From positions 62,826-126,825 of the forward strand of contig MNCI01036718.1 of NCBI GenBank assembly GCA_015680685.1: a stretch of DNA of 64,000 nucleotides. The letters run 5' to 3'. The notes beneath the pieces are model-generated. The model had not been told where the DNA came from. It did no database searches and was given only the letters and a program-made list of their open reading frames with translations. Source of the stretch: Gnetum montanum. Lineage: Eukaryota; Streptophyta; Gnetopsida; Gnetales; Gnetaceae. Every line of letters starts with the position of its first letter. Position 1 is the first letter of the stretch. A program made the translations under genes and the position numbers. Shown piece by piece: positions 24,960 through 36,954 of this stretch.

Positions 24960-26385
24960 AAACCCATCAATAAGTAAATTATTAAAACAAAATGAGTGTT
25001 TAGGAACAAGACAAATGAAAATAGAAACATTATAAAAAAAGCTAGATTAGTTGCTAAAGTCTACATGTAATAAGAGGGCATTGATTTTGATGAACTTTTT
25101 ACTCCTATAACTAGACTTGATTCAATCAAACTTCTTCTAGCTTATGCAAATATCAAAGGAATTAAATTTTATCAAATGAATGTCAAAAGTGCTTTTTGAA
25201 ATAACATCATTCAAAAGGAAGTGTATGTTGAGCAACCTAAAGGATTTATCAATTATATCCATCCCAATTATGTCTTTAAAATAAAAATAGATCTCCATGG
25301 GCTTAGAACAGCTCCTAGTGCTTGGTATGATAAACTCTCACAACATCTCATGTCTAACGATTTTGAAAGAGTTAGGGTCAATTTAACTTTGTTTCTAAAA
25401 TGAGATGGTAAGAATCTACTTATTATCCAAATTTATGTTAATGATATTATTTTTGGAGCTACTAATGAAATTTTATGTAAGGAATTTTTAGATCTTATGC
25501 AAACAAAATTTGAAATAAGTATGATGGAATAACTCAAAAACTTCCTTAGATTTCAAATTAGTTAAACCAATGGTGGAACCTTTATTTTTCAAATAAAATA
25601 CATCAAAGATCTCTTACAAAAATTAAATTTAATTGAAATGAAAGCTAAGACAACACCAATGACTACACACTTCAAGTTAAGTAAAGATGAATAAGTAAAA
25701 TTAGTTGATCTTAAGCTCTGTAGAGGTATGAGTGGTAGTCTACTATATCTAACTACTAGTAGATCTAATATTGCTCTAAGTATTGGAATTTGTACCAAGT
25801 ATTAAGCTAATCCAAAAGAATCTCATTTAAAAGTTTTCAAGAGAATTTTTCTTTATCTAAAAGATACTACTAATTAGGGACTTTGATATCCAAAGAGATC
25901 CACACTTAATCTTGTTGGATATTATGATGCAGATTGGGTAGGCTGTAGAGATGATCATTGAAGCATAAGTGGTAGTTGTTTCTTTTTAGGAAAGAGTCTT
26001 GTCTCTTGGAAAACTAAGAAGCAAACTTCTACAACACTCTCTCTGGTGGAAGCATAACATATTTTAGTTGGAAATTGCTATACACAAATTCTTTATATGA
26101 AAGAAACCCTCAAGGATCTAGGAATCAAATTAGATAACACACCTATTTTTTTTTGACAACAACAGAACTATTAATATGATTAAAAATCCTATTCAACACT
26201 CTCATATAAAGTAGATCAAAATTTGACATAACTTCATAAGAGAACATACTCAACTTGGGCATGTTAAGTTAGAATATATTGGGATAGATGGTCAACTTGT
26301 TGATGTCTTCACTAAGCCTCTTTATGAATGGAGACTTACTTCTCTATGTAAAGGCATGGGGATAGGACCATGTCCTATAAGGTGA
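24960..26385 (+). pseudogene. Copia reverse transcriptase and RNase H remnant
   Basis: RT shows ARLVAKVYM, DELFTPITRLDSIKLLLA, GIKFYQMNVKSAF, VYVEQPKGF and LHGLRTAPSAWYDKL (frame 25221-25403 is the longest open piece). The catalytic YVDD appears as YVND at about 25435, so one Asp is replaced. RNase H shows GYYDADWVGCRDDH (about 25917) and SGSCFFLGKSLVSW, and a terminal LYEWRLTSLCKGMGIGP (about 26320-26370), the usual copia C-terminus. Multiple stops are present. It is a dead copy. Confidence 0.9.
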
Positions 26386-26725
26386 GAAACATATCTTTTC
26401 TAAATAAATAAAATAAAATAACAACAAGAAAGGAAGGATAAGGAAATAGATTGATAAGACCAATTTTTTTTAGTTTTAACATTGTAAATTAGCATTTTTA
26501 TTTTCTTAGTATTTTCATATATCCAAGATCATCGATTCTAGCATCTTAAATAGATAAGTGCTGATTTTTCCTTTTTGCTTGCTTATTGCAGGTAACTGCG
26601 ACAATGATGTAGATTGATATCGATACTACTGATCTACATGGCATTAGTGATAAGGATCGATAGACAAGTTTCAGTGGGCACTGATTTGAAAAGCAATATG
26701 AGATATCAAATTATGCTAAAGGGGA
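26386..26725. other. Tail of the copia element or spacer
   Basis: No frame is supported. A polypurine-like tract ctaaaggggatgattta lies at 26716-26732, just before the next LTR-like block. Whether it belongs to the copia element or to another element is not clear. Confidence 0.4.
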
Positions 26726-27373
26726 TGATTTACAATGATGATTGAGGATGGCAGAATCAATGATCTACTTTGATGGAGATCTAGATCAATTGATATTGAA
26801 TTCTTTGATATTAATTGATTATCCAAATGATTATTCTTGTATGACATTCATAGTATAAATATGGGTTTCAATTCTATATTACAGGGGAGGATGGGAAAAG
26901 AAACCAAGAGAAAACCCATGCCGAATTGAACATTTATTTGTGTTTTGAGTTATTAAGAAAGAGCGTTGATGCTTGGGTTAATCAACAATCAATAAAGTGT
27001 TTAGGTTGTGATGTTGTTACACTGTGGAGATAGCAGAGTAGGGTCATAAATTAGGTAACATCTCCTTTGTAATCTTCCATATTTTTAATGAATTTATTGA
27101 AATCCAATTTGGTTTAATTGATTGTATTATATTTGAACTTAATATTAGAAGTTAAGGTGGAACATAGTTGATTTTACTTATGAGTGATAGTCATAAGTGT
27201 GGTGTCTTCAATTGAATTCAAATCTAATTAATGTTTGTCTTGATGATATTTTTTGACTTTTGAACCATTCCTCCATGGATATGACTCACAAGTCAATCAC
27301 AAACAAGGTGACTTCTCTACAATGAAAGATAATCACTAAGGTAATCTAGCATTAAATCTTACTTGGCTTGTCA
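26726..27373 (+). mobile_element. Probable 5' LTR of gypsy element E
   Basis: A promoter-like TATA (agtataaatatggg at about 26848) is followed by leader sequence, ending in ttgtca at 27373. A degenerate gypsy primer binding site, tggagccattttcaagaagg, starts at 27377. No second LTR of this type was recognised, so the start coordinate is approximate. Confidence 0.5.
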
Positions 27374-27376
27374 ATT

Positions 27377-27396
27377 TGGAGCCATTTTCAAGAAGG
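27377..27396 (+). promoter_or_regulatory. Degenerate primer binding site of element E
   Basis: Resembles the Athila/Tat-type site tggcgccgttgccgggga, with several transitions. That site type is commonly assigned to tRNA-Asp. Confidence 0.5.
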
Positions 27397-27559
27397 TTAG
27401 CAAAGTTAATAGACATCAAGGATTCTGAACATTTTAAATTTAATATTTTTCAGGCACACTTGATTCCCTTTTTGTTTTCTTTTATTTTTCTTTAAGTTTT
27501 AGAAATGGTTTATTTTAATTATTTTTATTACATTAAAAAATTTAAAAATAAAGAAAAAT

Positions 27560-29770
27560 TAAAATCCTAGGAATCAACTCCTCTTGTTGCTCAAGTAGTA
27601 GAGATCATTAAAAAATTTATGATTAAAGTAGCAATAGCAAGAGTTATTAAATTAGTTTGTAGAGTCTTAGGCCTAGTAGCTCATGAAGGTGTCAAAGAAG
27701 AGTGTGACTGTTAAATGAAAATAGTCAAGAAATCAAGGAAATTAACATGAATCCAATGCTCTAGAAATATTATAAGTTTGTATAAACATCCAAAAGATAC
27801 TTCCAAATAAAATTAAGAGGAAAAAGTACCAAATTTTAACTCTTATTCTTCTAGGATAAATCAGGATCCTATAATAGGAAGGAGACAAACACATAGCAAT
27901 TTCTCTACAAATTTTAATCCATTATTTAACATTTCAAATCCTATAATACTAACCATGAGTTTAACCATGGGTGTAGGATCCTAGAATTTAAACACTACTC
28001 AAATTTTAACTAATGTGATACCTAGCCTATTAATACTTCAATTTTACAAACTTCAATTTCACTACCAGCCTCTGTTTCTATACCAGGACCTATAGTAAAC
28101 CCAATAGTAACCACTACTTCTACAATGGGATCATCTTTGTATCATACACCTCCATTCTATCTTGGATTAGTTCCTCTTTCCTTTGGTAGTCTAAGTTCCA
28201 ATATTCTAGATGGGTAGGCCCACCAAGGACAAACTCTTGGGGATTTATTGAATCAAAGGATACTAATCATATGTCAAGGACTATTAATTTTCCACAAAGA
28301 AGAGATGTATTCAAGAACATTCATCTATTACCTATCTTTAAAGGAACAAATGATGAAGATCTATTTACTCACATCAGAGAATTTGAAACCACATTAGTAA
28401 TGCTTGCATCTCAAAGTGGTGATAGAACTAAAATGATTGCTTTTAAATAAACTCTCAGAGATAAATCTTATTTCTGGTTACAAACCCTTAGAACATAAAT
28501 TAGTTCATGGGATGAATTTAAGGAAGCTTTTCTCCAAAAATTTCTCTCTAATGATAGGTTATATTCATTAAGGAAACAATTAATAATTTTTGTGCAACAT
28601 GAAGATGAAGATTATGAGAATACTTTCGATAGGTTTAAGGGGTTATGTTCTGAAAATCCAAATCACAAATTCCTAGCCCATCAACTTATCCAAATCTTTG
28701 TAGAAGGCCTATTACACTATTGTAGGCAAAATGTTGAATTTTCATGTGGTGGAAATATTTTAAATGTAACACTAGAATATGGCTAGAGGATTATAGATTC
28801 ATTAGTAGACCAAAGTAAAAGATGGCCAAAGCCCAACATTATGCAAGGTATGATCCAAAAAAAAGAGCAATTGAATAAGAAAGTAGACTTGACATGAATG
28901 ATTAGAAAACAAGATTATGGTGTTCAAAGTGAAGCATGTAAAACTTGTGGTAGGCCACAACATGACTACACCACTTGTCCATCCCTATTGTATTATCATG
29001 AGGAAGCACAAGAATCAGTGAAGGCTTTTCAACAATATAAAATCAAACCAATAATACGCTTTCCACAAAGACCACCTTGCCAACAATAATATCCTCAAAA
29101 TAATTTTAGATAATTCAAATCCCAACTAAAGAACATTTTGATAAACTTACCCAAATCCTTACTTCCTTCTTGAGAAAAGTAGATAGTTCATGAGTGAAAC
29201 ACGAAGAAGATTTCAGAACCTAACCAAGAATGAACTACCATCCCAACCTAAAACAAATCCAACATCTCAAAGAAAAGGAAAAGGACAATTACATTATGTC
29301 ACTACTAAAAGTGGAAAAATCGATAGAATCTAAATCTCAAAAGAATGTTAGATTTCAAGAAATAGCAACATAAGAAGAAGTCTACCCACACGTAGTGATT
29401 GAGAAAAAGGAAGATCAACCAAGCGGGAAAAAAGAACAATCAATACCTCGTAGACAAGTAAGTTTACCTCCTTTTCCTAAACGGTCAGAGGAAGATTTTA
29501 TAGCTAAAGCCCATCTTTGAAAAAATGTTTAGTGAATTATATTTGCATATCCCTTTGGAACAAGCAACAAAAGAGACACCTTTATATGCTAAGTACTTAA
29601 AGGAGTTATGCACTAAGAGAAGAAAAGGGAAGATTCCTTAATAGGATTATTTAGTTAATCTTTCTCAACTTATAAAAAGTCATGAAGTCCCAAAATATCA
29701 GGATCTTAGAGTTCCTACTATTCTAATTAAAATAAATGGACAAGTCATTTGTGTTAACCATAAGTTAACT
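27560..29770 (+). pseudogene. Gypsy gag and start of pol linker (element E)
   Basis: Capsid-like sequence from about 28280 in shifting frames, including an open piece at 28592-28786 with YENTFDRFKGLCSENPNHKF and FVEGLLHYCRQNVEFSCGG, a pattern typical of Athila/Tat gag. A canonical zinc knuckle CKTCGRPQHDYTTC lies at 28937-28978. Further on, 29505-29760 reads KPIFEKMFSELYLHIPLEQA, ETPLYAKYLKELCTKRR and YQDLRVPTILIKINGQVIC, the conserved segment just upstream of the protease in this branch. The element stops there: protease core, RT, RNase H and integrase are absent before the next LTR. Stops and frameshifts show it is inactive. Unlike family A, this gag has a zinc knuckle. Confidence 0.85.
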
Positions 29771-29833
29771 CATGCTAAATTTAATTTGTATTGTTGTAAT
29801 CTAATGAACTAGCCTAATTCAATCATAGGGGAA

Positions 29834-30667
29834 TCATGAGATATTTAGTGGTAATTTTATAACCTTTTGTAATTTTGGATGCATAAGGTTATTTTCATGA
29901 ATTTAAACTCATAGTTTGGACTTGTATTGGTAAGTGGTTATGCATTGTTAATGTTGTATAATGTAGTGCACTATCTCACCTAGTAGGTTATATCACATTT
30001 TATGGTACCTTACCTCATGTGTTGCCTCACTAGGTATGTCAGCTTATCACATCCATTAGAAACCTAAAAACTATAAATACTTGAGGAAAGATCAAAATTA
30101 TCTTTGGTTTCTAATTTTCTTCAAGGTAAGATCTTCTTCTCTTGTCTTGGTTAAGGGTATAGTTTATTTTATTTTATAGTTTTTAGTTATCACTTCATCA
30201 TGTAGCAAGACTTAATTGGAATGTTATCATGATTCTATAGCCCAAAATCATTTGGTCGACATATAGTCAAGTATTTGCATGATAAATTAAGCTCATTTTG
30301 ATTTTCTTAAATTTTCAATTTTTTTATTGTTAAACCTTGATGAAGACATCTCATTAATGAATTTATTTATTAAATATAGAAATTATAATTAATTTAATTT
30401 ATTTAGATAGATTAACATTATTGTGTGAAGTTTTACAAGATGATATTGGATCATTGAGGATGTGACCAAGGAGATTTTATTTCTTTTGTATGTTAGTGTT
30501 GCACCTGTCCCATAAGGGATTATAGCATAGTTTGTATGTATGTTGGATTTCCATGTTGTACCTATCCTGTAAGGCATTGTAATGTAAATGTGTGTTTTAT
30601 TCTCTTTTTTTGTGTAAACATTGCACCTATTTAGCAAGGGACTGTAATAGTTTTTTTTAATTACTAG
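29834..30667 (+). mobile_element. Family-B LTR, copy B2, left half
   Basis: Collinear with B1 from its start (tcatgag for tgatgag), with a shared TATA box at 30073 and all later landmarks, until it is interrupted at 30667 by A3. A polypurine-like ataggggaa directly precedes it (29825-29833). It continues at 37771. Confidence 0.8.
30663..30667 (+). repeat. Left target-site duplication of A3 (actag)
   Basis: actag at 30663-30667 and actag at 37766-37770 flank the element exactly. Five bases is the usual gypsy length. Confidence 0.9.
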
Positions 30668-31527
30668 TGATGGGACGTGATATTGCATGGGCCGTGATAT
30701 TGCATCCACCACGATATCACATCCCTCATGATCTTGCATACATGATATCACGTCTTCCCCTATGATATCGCATACTCGATATCGCGGTCCGCCGCCAAAT
30801 CTATAAATAAGAGGTGACTCTCTCATTTTTCTCATTCTAGGCCTAAACTGTAGTGAAACTCTGGTAGTTTGATCCCTCCAGAGATAGAATATTTTCCATG
30901 TGCCCGTAGTAGGAGCTCCAAAGTGAACAGATCTTTATTCGAGTAAATATTGTACCTAAACACATGTTTGTATATAGAAATAAAGACAAAATTCTTGGAT
31001 AAACCTTGCAGTGCATGGAATAGACTAAATAGGATTTTATTTACTATTATTTACTATTTATCATTTAATTGATTTATTAGTTATTAAATCTCTCTCAACC
31101 CTTCTCTCCTAGTTAAGTGCCTCAGTACAACCACTTCGAGCATGTGCATTACGCTTGGTAATCCTAGCAACGACTAGCATTTGGTAACCAAGGTTGCATC
31201 GATTCAAGGTGTGAACGGTAAGTGGGAACATATGCTGATGCTTGGTTAATTCAGACTTAGTTAGTTAGTTAAAGTTAGTAATTAGTCTCTTCACCCTTCA
31301 CCTTATTAGCATAGGAGATAAAACAGAAAAGACATAAAAATCGTATACCTTAGACTTACTTAACCATACAACCATGACAACTACAAGTAAGTCTGGAAAG
31401 ACAAAGAATAATTAACCTTAAGTGTTCCATAAGGCATGTAGGCACTTATTCTATGGAGTTCGACCAGATCACGTGTGGTATGCTCGTATTCATATGGTTA
31501 AGTGTAGGGGTACCTCGCCACTCATCA
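30668..31527 (+). repeat. A3 5' LTR
   Basis: 860 bp, tgatggga...actcatca. The U3 has an array of gatatcgc-type palindromes (30675-30790), the TATA box ctataaataa at 30801 and the conserved ccatgtgcccg block near 30896. Confidence 0.9.
30675..30790. promoter_or_regulatory. gatatc palindrome array upstream of the A3 TATA box
   Basis: About eight degenerate copies of the self-complementary word gcgatatcgc (variants gtgatattgc, acgatatcac, atgatatcgc, tcgatatcgc) lie within 120 bp of the TATA box. Copy number differs between LTRs: the 3' LTR of A3 (36960-37025) and A1 (1028-1070, 5670-5735) have fewer. Likely a U3 regulatory or protein-binding array (inference). Confidence 0.65.
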
Positions 31528-31528
31528 G

Positions 31529-31546
31529 TGGCGCCATTGCCGGGGA
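31529..31546 (+). promoter_or_regulatory. A3 primer binding site (Athila-type)
   Basis: tggcgccattgccgggga begins two bases after the LTR end. It differs by one base from tggcgccgttgccgggga, the site of Athila/Calypso-type elements usually ascribed to tRNA-Asp. Confidence 0.85.
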
Positions 31547-31670
31547 CTAAGTGTTTGTGCACTAAGTAGAACATAGGAGATTATCCACATCATTGGGAGC
31601 TTAAATGAACCTTAGGGTTAATTAAACAAAAAATTATATAATGATTAATCAGCACACCGAATAAGACACA

Positions 31671-34162
31671 ATGTCTTCTTCTTCTTCTCATAAGAGCATT
31701 ACACCACCTAGGGATCATACAAGAAATAGTCGGCAGTCTAAAACACATAACCAAAATCAGCCAGTTCCTCAACAATATAGGGTGGTATATACTCATCCCG
31801 ATGAGTACATACCCAATTTTACTTTTATCCTCCATTAGGATGAATAGATGTGCTGGAGAGACTTGCAAGGTAACATAGTGTTACCTCCTGATCGTGCAAT
31901 CCCCAACATGCTCCTCCGTGCTTTGGCATAGATCAGTATGATAGAATTATATGCTAAATACGTTACGGTAGATTTTGACACAAGGAATTATCATCCCACA
32001 AAAGCACCATGTCTAAGGGACTCATGGTAGGAGAGCCACCATACATTGTTGAAGGCAGTGAAATTGGAAATGGTGAACCACTCATAATGGGTTCTTGAAA
32101 AGATGATGTTCCCCCTCCTAATAATGGTGAGGAGGTGGGGTATCAGAACCTACACTCCACGATACACAACCCTAGTTCTGATCCCTATGAACACCAACTG
32201 TTCACTGAGGGAACGAAGACACATGACAAGGACGGGCACTCAGATCGTCATCACAATCAGGGTTGAAGCCATTGAAGAGAAGGTAAGAAACATCGTCATG
32301 GTGATGTTTCTCCTTCTTCTTCCCCTTCATCACATCATTCACTCTCTCCTTCTACCTCTGGGTGTAGTCATAGAGAGCATAACGGTGAGGATAGAGGTAG
32401 ACAAGATGAGAGACCTCGATGAGAAAGTCGAGAGAGAGAACAAGGGCATTCAAGAGAATCTAGGCATGAATGAAGGGAAAGTAGGGAACAACATAGACAT
32501 CATAGATGTCATGAAAGAGATGATCATGACGAGCCCCTACTAGCCACCCGAAGTATGCTAGATATAATGGAGGTAGTTAGAATACCCACAAGGCATAAAA
32601 AACATAGCCAAATCAAGCTCTTAGATATGAATAACATCCCATGATTTGAAGGGGGATACAACGCTAATCCACAAAATCATTTATAGGCATTCCATGATGC
32701 CTATGCCTTGCAGAACATAGAGAACAAGTGGCAGAAACTAAAGTTGTTTCCTAGGACACTCATAAAGGAAGTAGAGAGTTGATACTGGTCCTTATAACTA
32801 GAAACCATTAGGAGGTGGAGTACGATGTTAGAACTCTTCAACAATAAATATCAAATGTACTCTAGAGTGTCTAACTTGTGTAAGCAGATCCAAGGATGGA
32901 AGCAAGGTACTCATGAACCCTTGGATGCTGCCATGGGCCGCTACTACGCATTGTTACATCATTGCCTAGGTCATGGTTACGCACAACGGGACCAACTTCG
33001 CCATCTCGTAGATGGGCTAAGGTATGAAACTAGGAGAACCCTTGGGACTTATGCCCAAGGGATACTATCAGAACTTAGAGCCAATGAAATTCATCGATTG
33101 TTGGAGCAAGTAGCCAAAGAAGAAGGGGAGCTACGAAAAAGAGAGAGTATGGAAGAATATAATCGTGATCCTTCCCTTCGAAAGAAGGGAGTGAGATTCT
33201 ACAATGAAGAGGATGATTCACCACTCGAAGAGTTGGTGAATAGGAAAACCTTACTACTTCAGAAGCTAACAACGGAAGTATCGGCTAAGGTAGATGAAGT
33301 ATGGAGCTCCTTAGTTAGTAAAATTGAAACTATCCTAGAGATTGTAGAGGAGTCTAAGGAGGAACAAAGTAGTGACAAGGACAAGAAAAAGTAGAGAGAT
33401 TTAGGCCCTGCATGTGACAAGGGTAAGGGGAAAATAACTATCTCCAATGAGGTTGTGGATTTAGATACAGATAATGACGGTGGATGTGAGATCTTCCAAT
33501 ATGACCATCCCAAGGGATGTTGTCCAATCATCTCACATCTACAAAAGTCTAGGGTGTATGCACTCAACTCGAGACTTAACCAACAGAAAGCACCCCATTG
33601 GTTACCTTATCCCCAAGGTAACCCAAGGCAGTTCCACCAACTGTTGATGTACTATCCAAGTGGAACTCCACCACAACCCATTGGACAACATCAACAGTGG
33701 CAATACCCACAGTCATGGGGGATGCCACCACCGAAGCAATAATACCCTTACTAGCAACCTGATTCTTATGGATACTATGTGCAACAGCCGATTTCTCCAA
33801 GTGACTCCATGGGTCACACTACCCCCCAACGTCACTACCAAGTTTGGGAGTACTTTAGAAGGACTCCTTCTCCTCCGGGAGATGCTCCACATCCATACGA
33901 TCCTCCTAATCCATCCACCTCTCTTCCACTAGTAGTTCCCATACCACCCACTCTAATAATGCAAGGGGAACTCCCCACTCAACCGCAGCAATGTAACGCT
34001 ACGAGAGCTGTAACCATTCAACCCGCTGCTAGTTCTGACAACTGCAAAAAGAGAAGACCTTTCTTTAGAACCAAAAGCCCAGACAAGCTCTCACAACCAC
34101 AAGCAGTTGAGTCTAGGTATGCTCCTCCAACACATAAGGCTTCGGAGCACCCTTCAGTATAA
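31671..34162 (+). pseudogene. Family-A gag (A3)
   Basis: Starts at ATG 31671 with a Ser-rich MSSSSSHKS. A Ser/His/Arg/Glu-rich segment follows (32100-32530), then the capsid-like frame 32825-33394 (LFNNKYQMYSRVSNLCKQI, LLHHCLGHGYAQRDQLRHL, EEGELRKRESMEEYNRDPS). Downstream, in the same frame and separated by single stop codons, come YDHPKGCCPIISHLQKS (33500-33550) and a Pro/Gln/Tyr-rich tail (33600-34160). The frame from 32825 to 34162 has only three short interruptions, so decay is moderate. No CCHC zinc knuckle is visible, unlike element E and the copia element. The HPKGC.PIM motif is shared with A2 and D. The function would be assembly of the particle shell. Confidence 0.85.
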
Positions 34163-34239
34163 CAACAGAGCTTAATGCATATGGTTATGTTAACACATAC
34201 TGTAACCGACTAGATCAAGGTAGGCCACCTTCCTAGGAA

Positions 34240-34840
34240 ACTATCTAACCCTGGAAGTCCCTTAATCTACCTCAAATTTTCCGGGAACAAACCACATAAG
34301 GCTCTTCTTAACTCAGGTTCCGGAGTCAACTTAATTTCACGAGAAATGTATCAAGCCTGGAACTTGCCACAACTCAAGAAGAGCAATATTCAACTAGAGC
34401 TGGCTAACCAGTCCATCACCATTTCCTTGGGATTGGTGAAAGACATTATTACCATTGTGTGTGGTTGGTCTTACCTAGCTAATTTCCTAGTGATAGAGGT
34501 CAACAGCAACGAAGGGGACTTCCTAATTATAATGGGAAGGGCATGGCTAAGCACAATAGATGCATGCCTAGGGATTCGTGATCTTTCCTTGAAGATATCT
34601 AAGGTAAAAATTTATGAAAATATTGAGAAGAAGAAAGTTTCATGCATCACATATAGTGACTTAGAGGGTGATGACATGCAGGAATCATGGGTGATGCGAA
34701 ATTTAACATCTCCTACATGTAACCAGTGTGCATCAAATGATAACATACAAAGGTGCTTGTATGTAGCAACCACACAACAAGAGCACACCCAGTGGTTGAT
34801 AGCTGATCAAGGAAGTAGCCCACCAACATGCATGGAATGA
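34240..34840 (+). pseudogene. Family-A protease region (A3), Asn at catalytic position
   Basis: In the frame of gag, the reading ALLNSGSGVNLISREMYQAW (34301-34360) is a retropepsin active-site region in which the catalytic Asp codon is AAC (34310-34312). Next come WSYLANFLVIEV, DFLIIMGRAWLS (the conserved C-terminal signature) and LSLKISKVKIYEN, then IEKKKVSCITYSD; the open part is 34346-34840. A2 and D keep the same layout and the same Asn. Retropepsins need Asp at this position in each half of the dimer, so a protease with Asn should not cleave by the usual mechanism. The downstream RT is missing here. Confidence 0.8.
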
Positions 34841-34929
34841 ACTAGGGAAACAACTCATGCCCACAATGAAGGCATAGATACATTGGAGTATGAGCATTGT
34901 CGACTTCCACCCCTTAATCTAAGAACATC

Positions 34930-34985
34930 AATGGGGAGAAGTTGGGAACTTTTAAGAAATTCAAATAGATGTTCATATTTTGGAT
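34930..34985. other. Internal deletion junction in A3 (pol lost)
   Basis: Left of this interval A3 parallels the protease-RT linker of A2; right of it, A3 parallels A2 near 13960-14010, downstream of integrase. About 2.9 kb (RT, RNase H, integrase) is missing relative to A2. Confidence 0.7.
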
Positions 34986-35176
34986 CTCTCCCTTTCTATT
35001 CAGTCATGGGGGAGATGGTCACCTATGCTAATCATTTGGGGCCCTCAATTCTTTTAAGTTTTTTGTTTTACACGTATTTCTACACATTTTTTTACACGTT
35101 TTTGTTTTACATATTTTTGTTTTACAAATGGCTTTAACTTTTCTTGTTTTTTTTACAACATAATTATAAATTTTCA

Positions 35177-35214
<38 letters not shown>

Positions 35215-36954
35215 CCACCTTGTAAGTTTGTCATACAATAAGTGTTCGTAATGATGGTATGAACTATTTTCCTATTGATTGCTAATGTTTTGTTTTTACC
35301 TTTTAGTTATGATGTTGATACTAAGGTATGGTTCTTTTGATATAGCAGGAAATGAGTTCACTTCATCCATACATCCACAAATTTCTATGGTCTCTCTCAG
35401 CTTGGAAATGTACAGTCCCTTTCTAAATAAGAACTATAATGAATCGGTGACTGGGTATTTCTCAAACTAAGGAAGGACTCAAGGATTGAAAAGGGTGTGA
35501 CTTCAAGGGAACTTGATGCTTTTGTGTTGGCCATTCTCTTGGGTGCTTGGATGTTTTCTTCTTGAGTTTTCTTACTATTTCGACGTTACTCAATCATCAG
35601 GAAGCTGAGCAAATAAAAATAGCAAAGTCTTTGCATGGTGTGGTTCTCACGCATAAACACATAAAGCAAAAAAAATAAACAAAAAAAAAGTGAGAATTCA
35701 AAGCACACTCCTTAGACAAAATAATCATTTGGGCTACAAGCATTGGTTATGGAACTAACAATAAAAATGTTCCCTCTAACGAAGGCCCTTCTTGCTTCCC
35801 ATTCTTTCCTCGTTTTGTTGAAATGGTGGTGGGTCTTGGGTGAAGGCATTCTTGTTACTTCAAGTGGATGTTTTAGCTGAATGCATTAATGCGAAGTCAT
35901 TGGATGTGGTTTTTTTGAGGATGGACTTGGAATGGGATCTGCTAAGTCACATTAACCATGAAATCCACAAGGGGATGTACACCACCTTGTTCTTGGGATT
36001 CCATTCCATTCTCTTCTCTCCATCCTTCTCTCCATTATTCACCTCATTGCCAGTTGTATCATTAGTGTATATCTTGGTGGATGCGTTGTTTTCTTTTTGG
36101 TAAATTCTTGTGGTTAAGACTTTAACTCTTATTCCAAGTAACATTCCCAAAGCCTACGAACTCTTTGAATGTGGGTTTGTCAAGGCATTAAGTGCATGAG
36201 CCTACTTTTGGAAGGACCCACTGACATTCCTATTTGGTGCATCAGTTCAATTATTTCCCTTAACATTTTTGCAATTAATTTTATTTTTTTCATTTCCATC
36301 TTGACATCCTTTTCATCGATGTTATAGTTGTCTCTTTTCTGCATCTTTCTTGTTCTTTTTCTTTTTATTTCTCCATTCTATCACTACCGGAGGATCACTC
36401 TTAGTCATGGGGGTCCAAACCCACATTTTTTCAATTTTCTCCTAACCCCTACACCTTCGGTAGCCACTATTATATCTCCAGATTCATATTAGCCATACCA
36501 CAACTTAGCCAACAGACCTTTCACCAAAGCAAGGTATCAATTGCATCATGATTCATTTACCCTTGCTAATATAAAGACTGTGTTTTGTGTGCAGATGGAA
36601 ATCATACAACAAGGGATTAGATTTGAAAGGAACACTTGGAATGGAACAATGCTGAAGCAATTATGCAAGGAGCAAGATTGATGCTGCACTTATGGATGGA
36701 CAACAAAAGGTGAAATCCTAGCATTGGTAGCAGCAAAACTTTTTTCTCTCTCTCTTTCTCAGCTGCCAAATAAGGCCTTATGTCAAATGTACTAAGGTGT
36801 TCACTATTGTTGTCATGAACACCCATTTTGTCATGTCTTGTAATGATGATCCGTTCACATGTCATCCCATTAGTTCCATTCAGTCAATAATCCCATACCT
36901 TCCCAATGTTTTGTAAGGAACTTGAGGACAAGTTTTTATTTATTCATGGGGTTA
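34986..36954 (+). mobile_element. A3 3' internal region with TG microsatellite and polypurine tract
   Basis: Includes a T-rich stretch, a (TG)16 microsatellite at 35179-35210, the block 35455-36954 shared with A1, and the polypurine tract catggggtta (36945-36954). The frame at 35840-36103 parallels the A1 frame at 4449-4826 only partly, arguing against coding use. Confidence 0.75.

Noticed and set aside
32103-32543. 146-codon frame in the A3 gag region
   Set aside because: The Ser/His/Arg-rich reading in another frame matches the gag context better; this frame is a shifted shadow.
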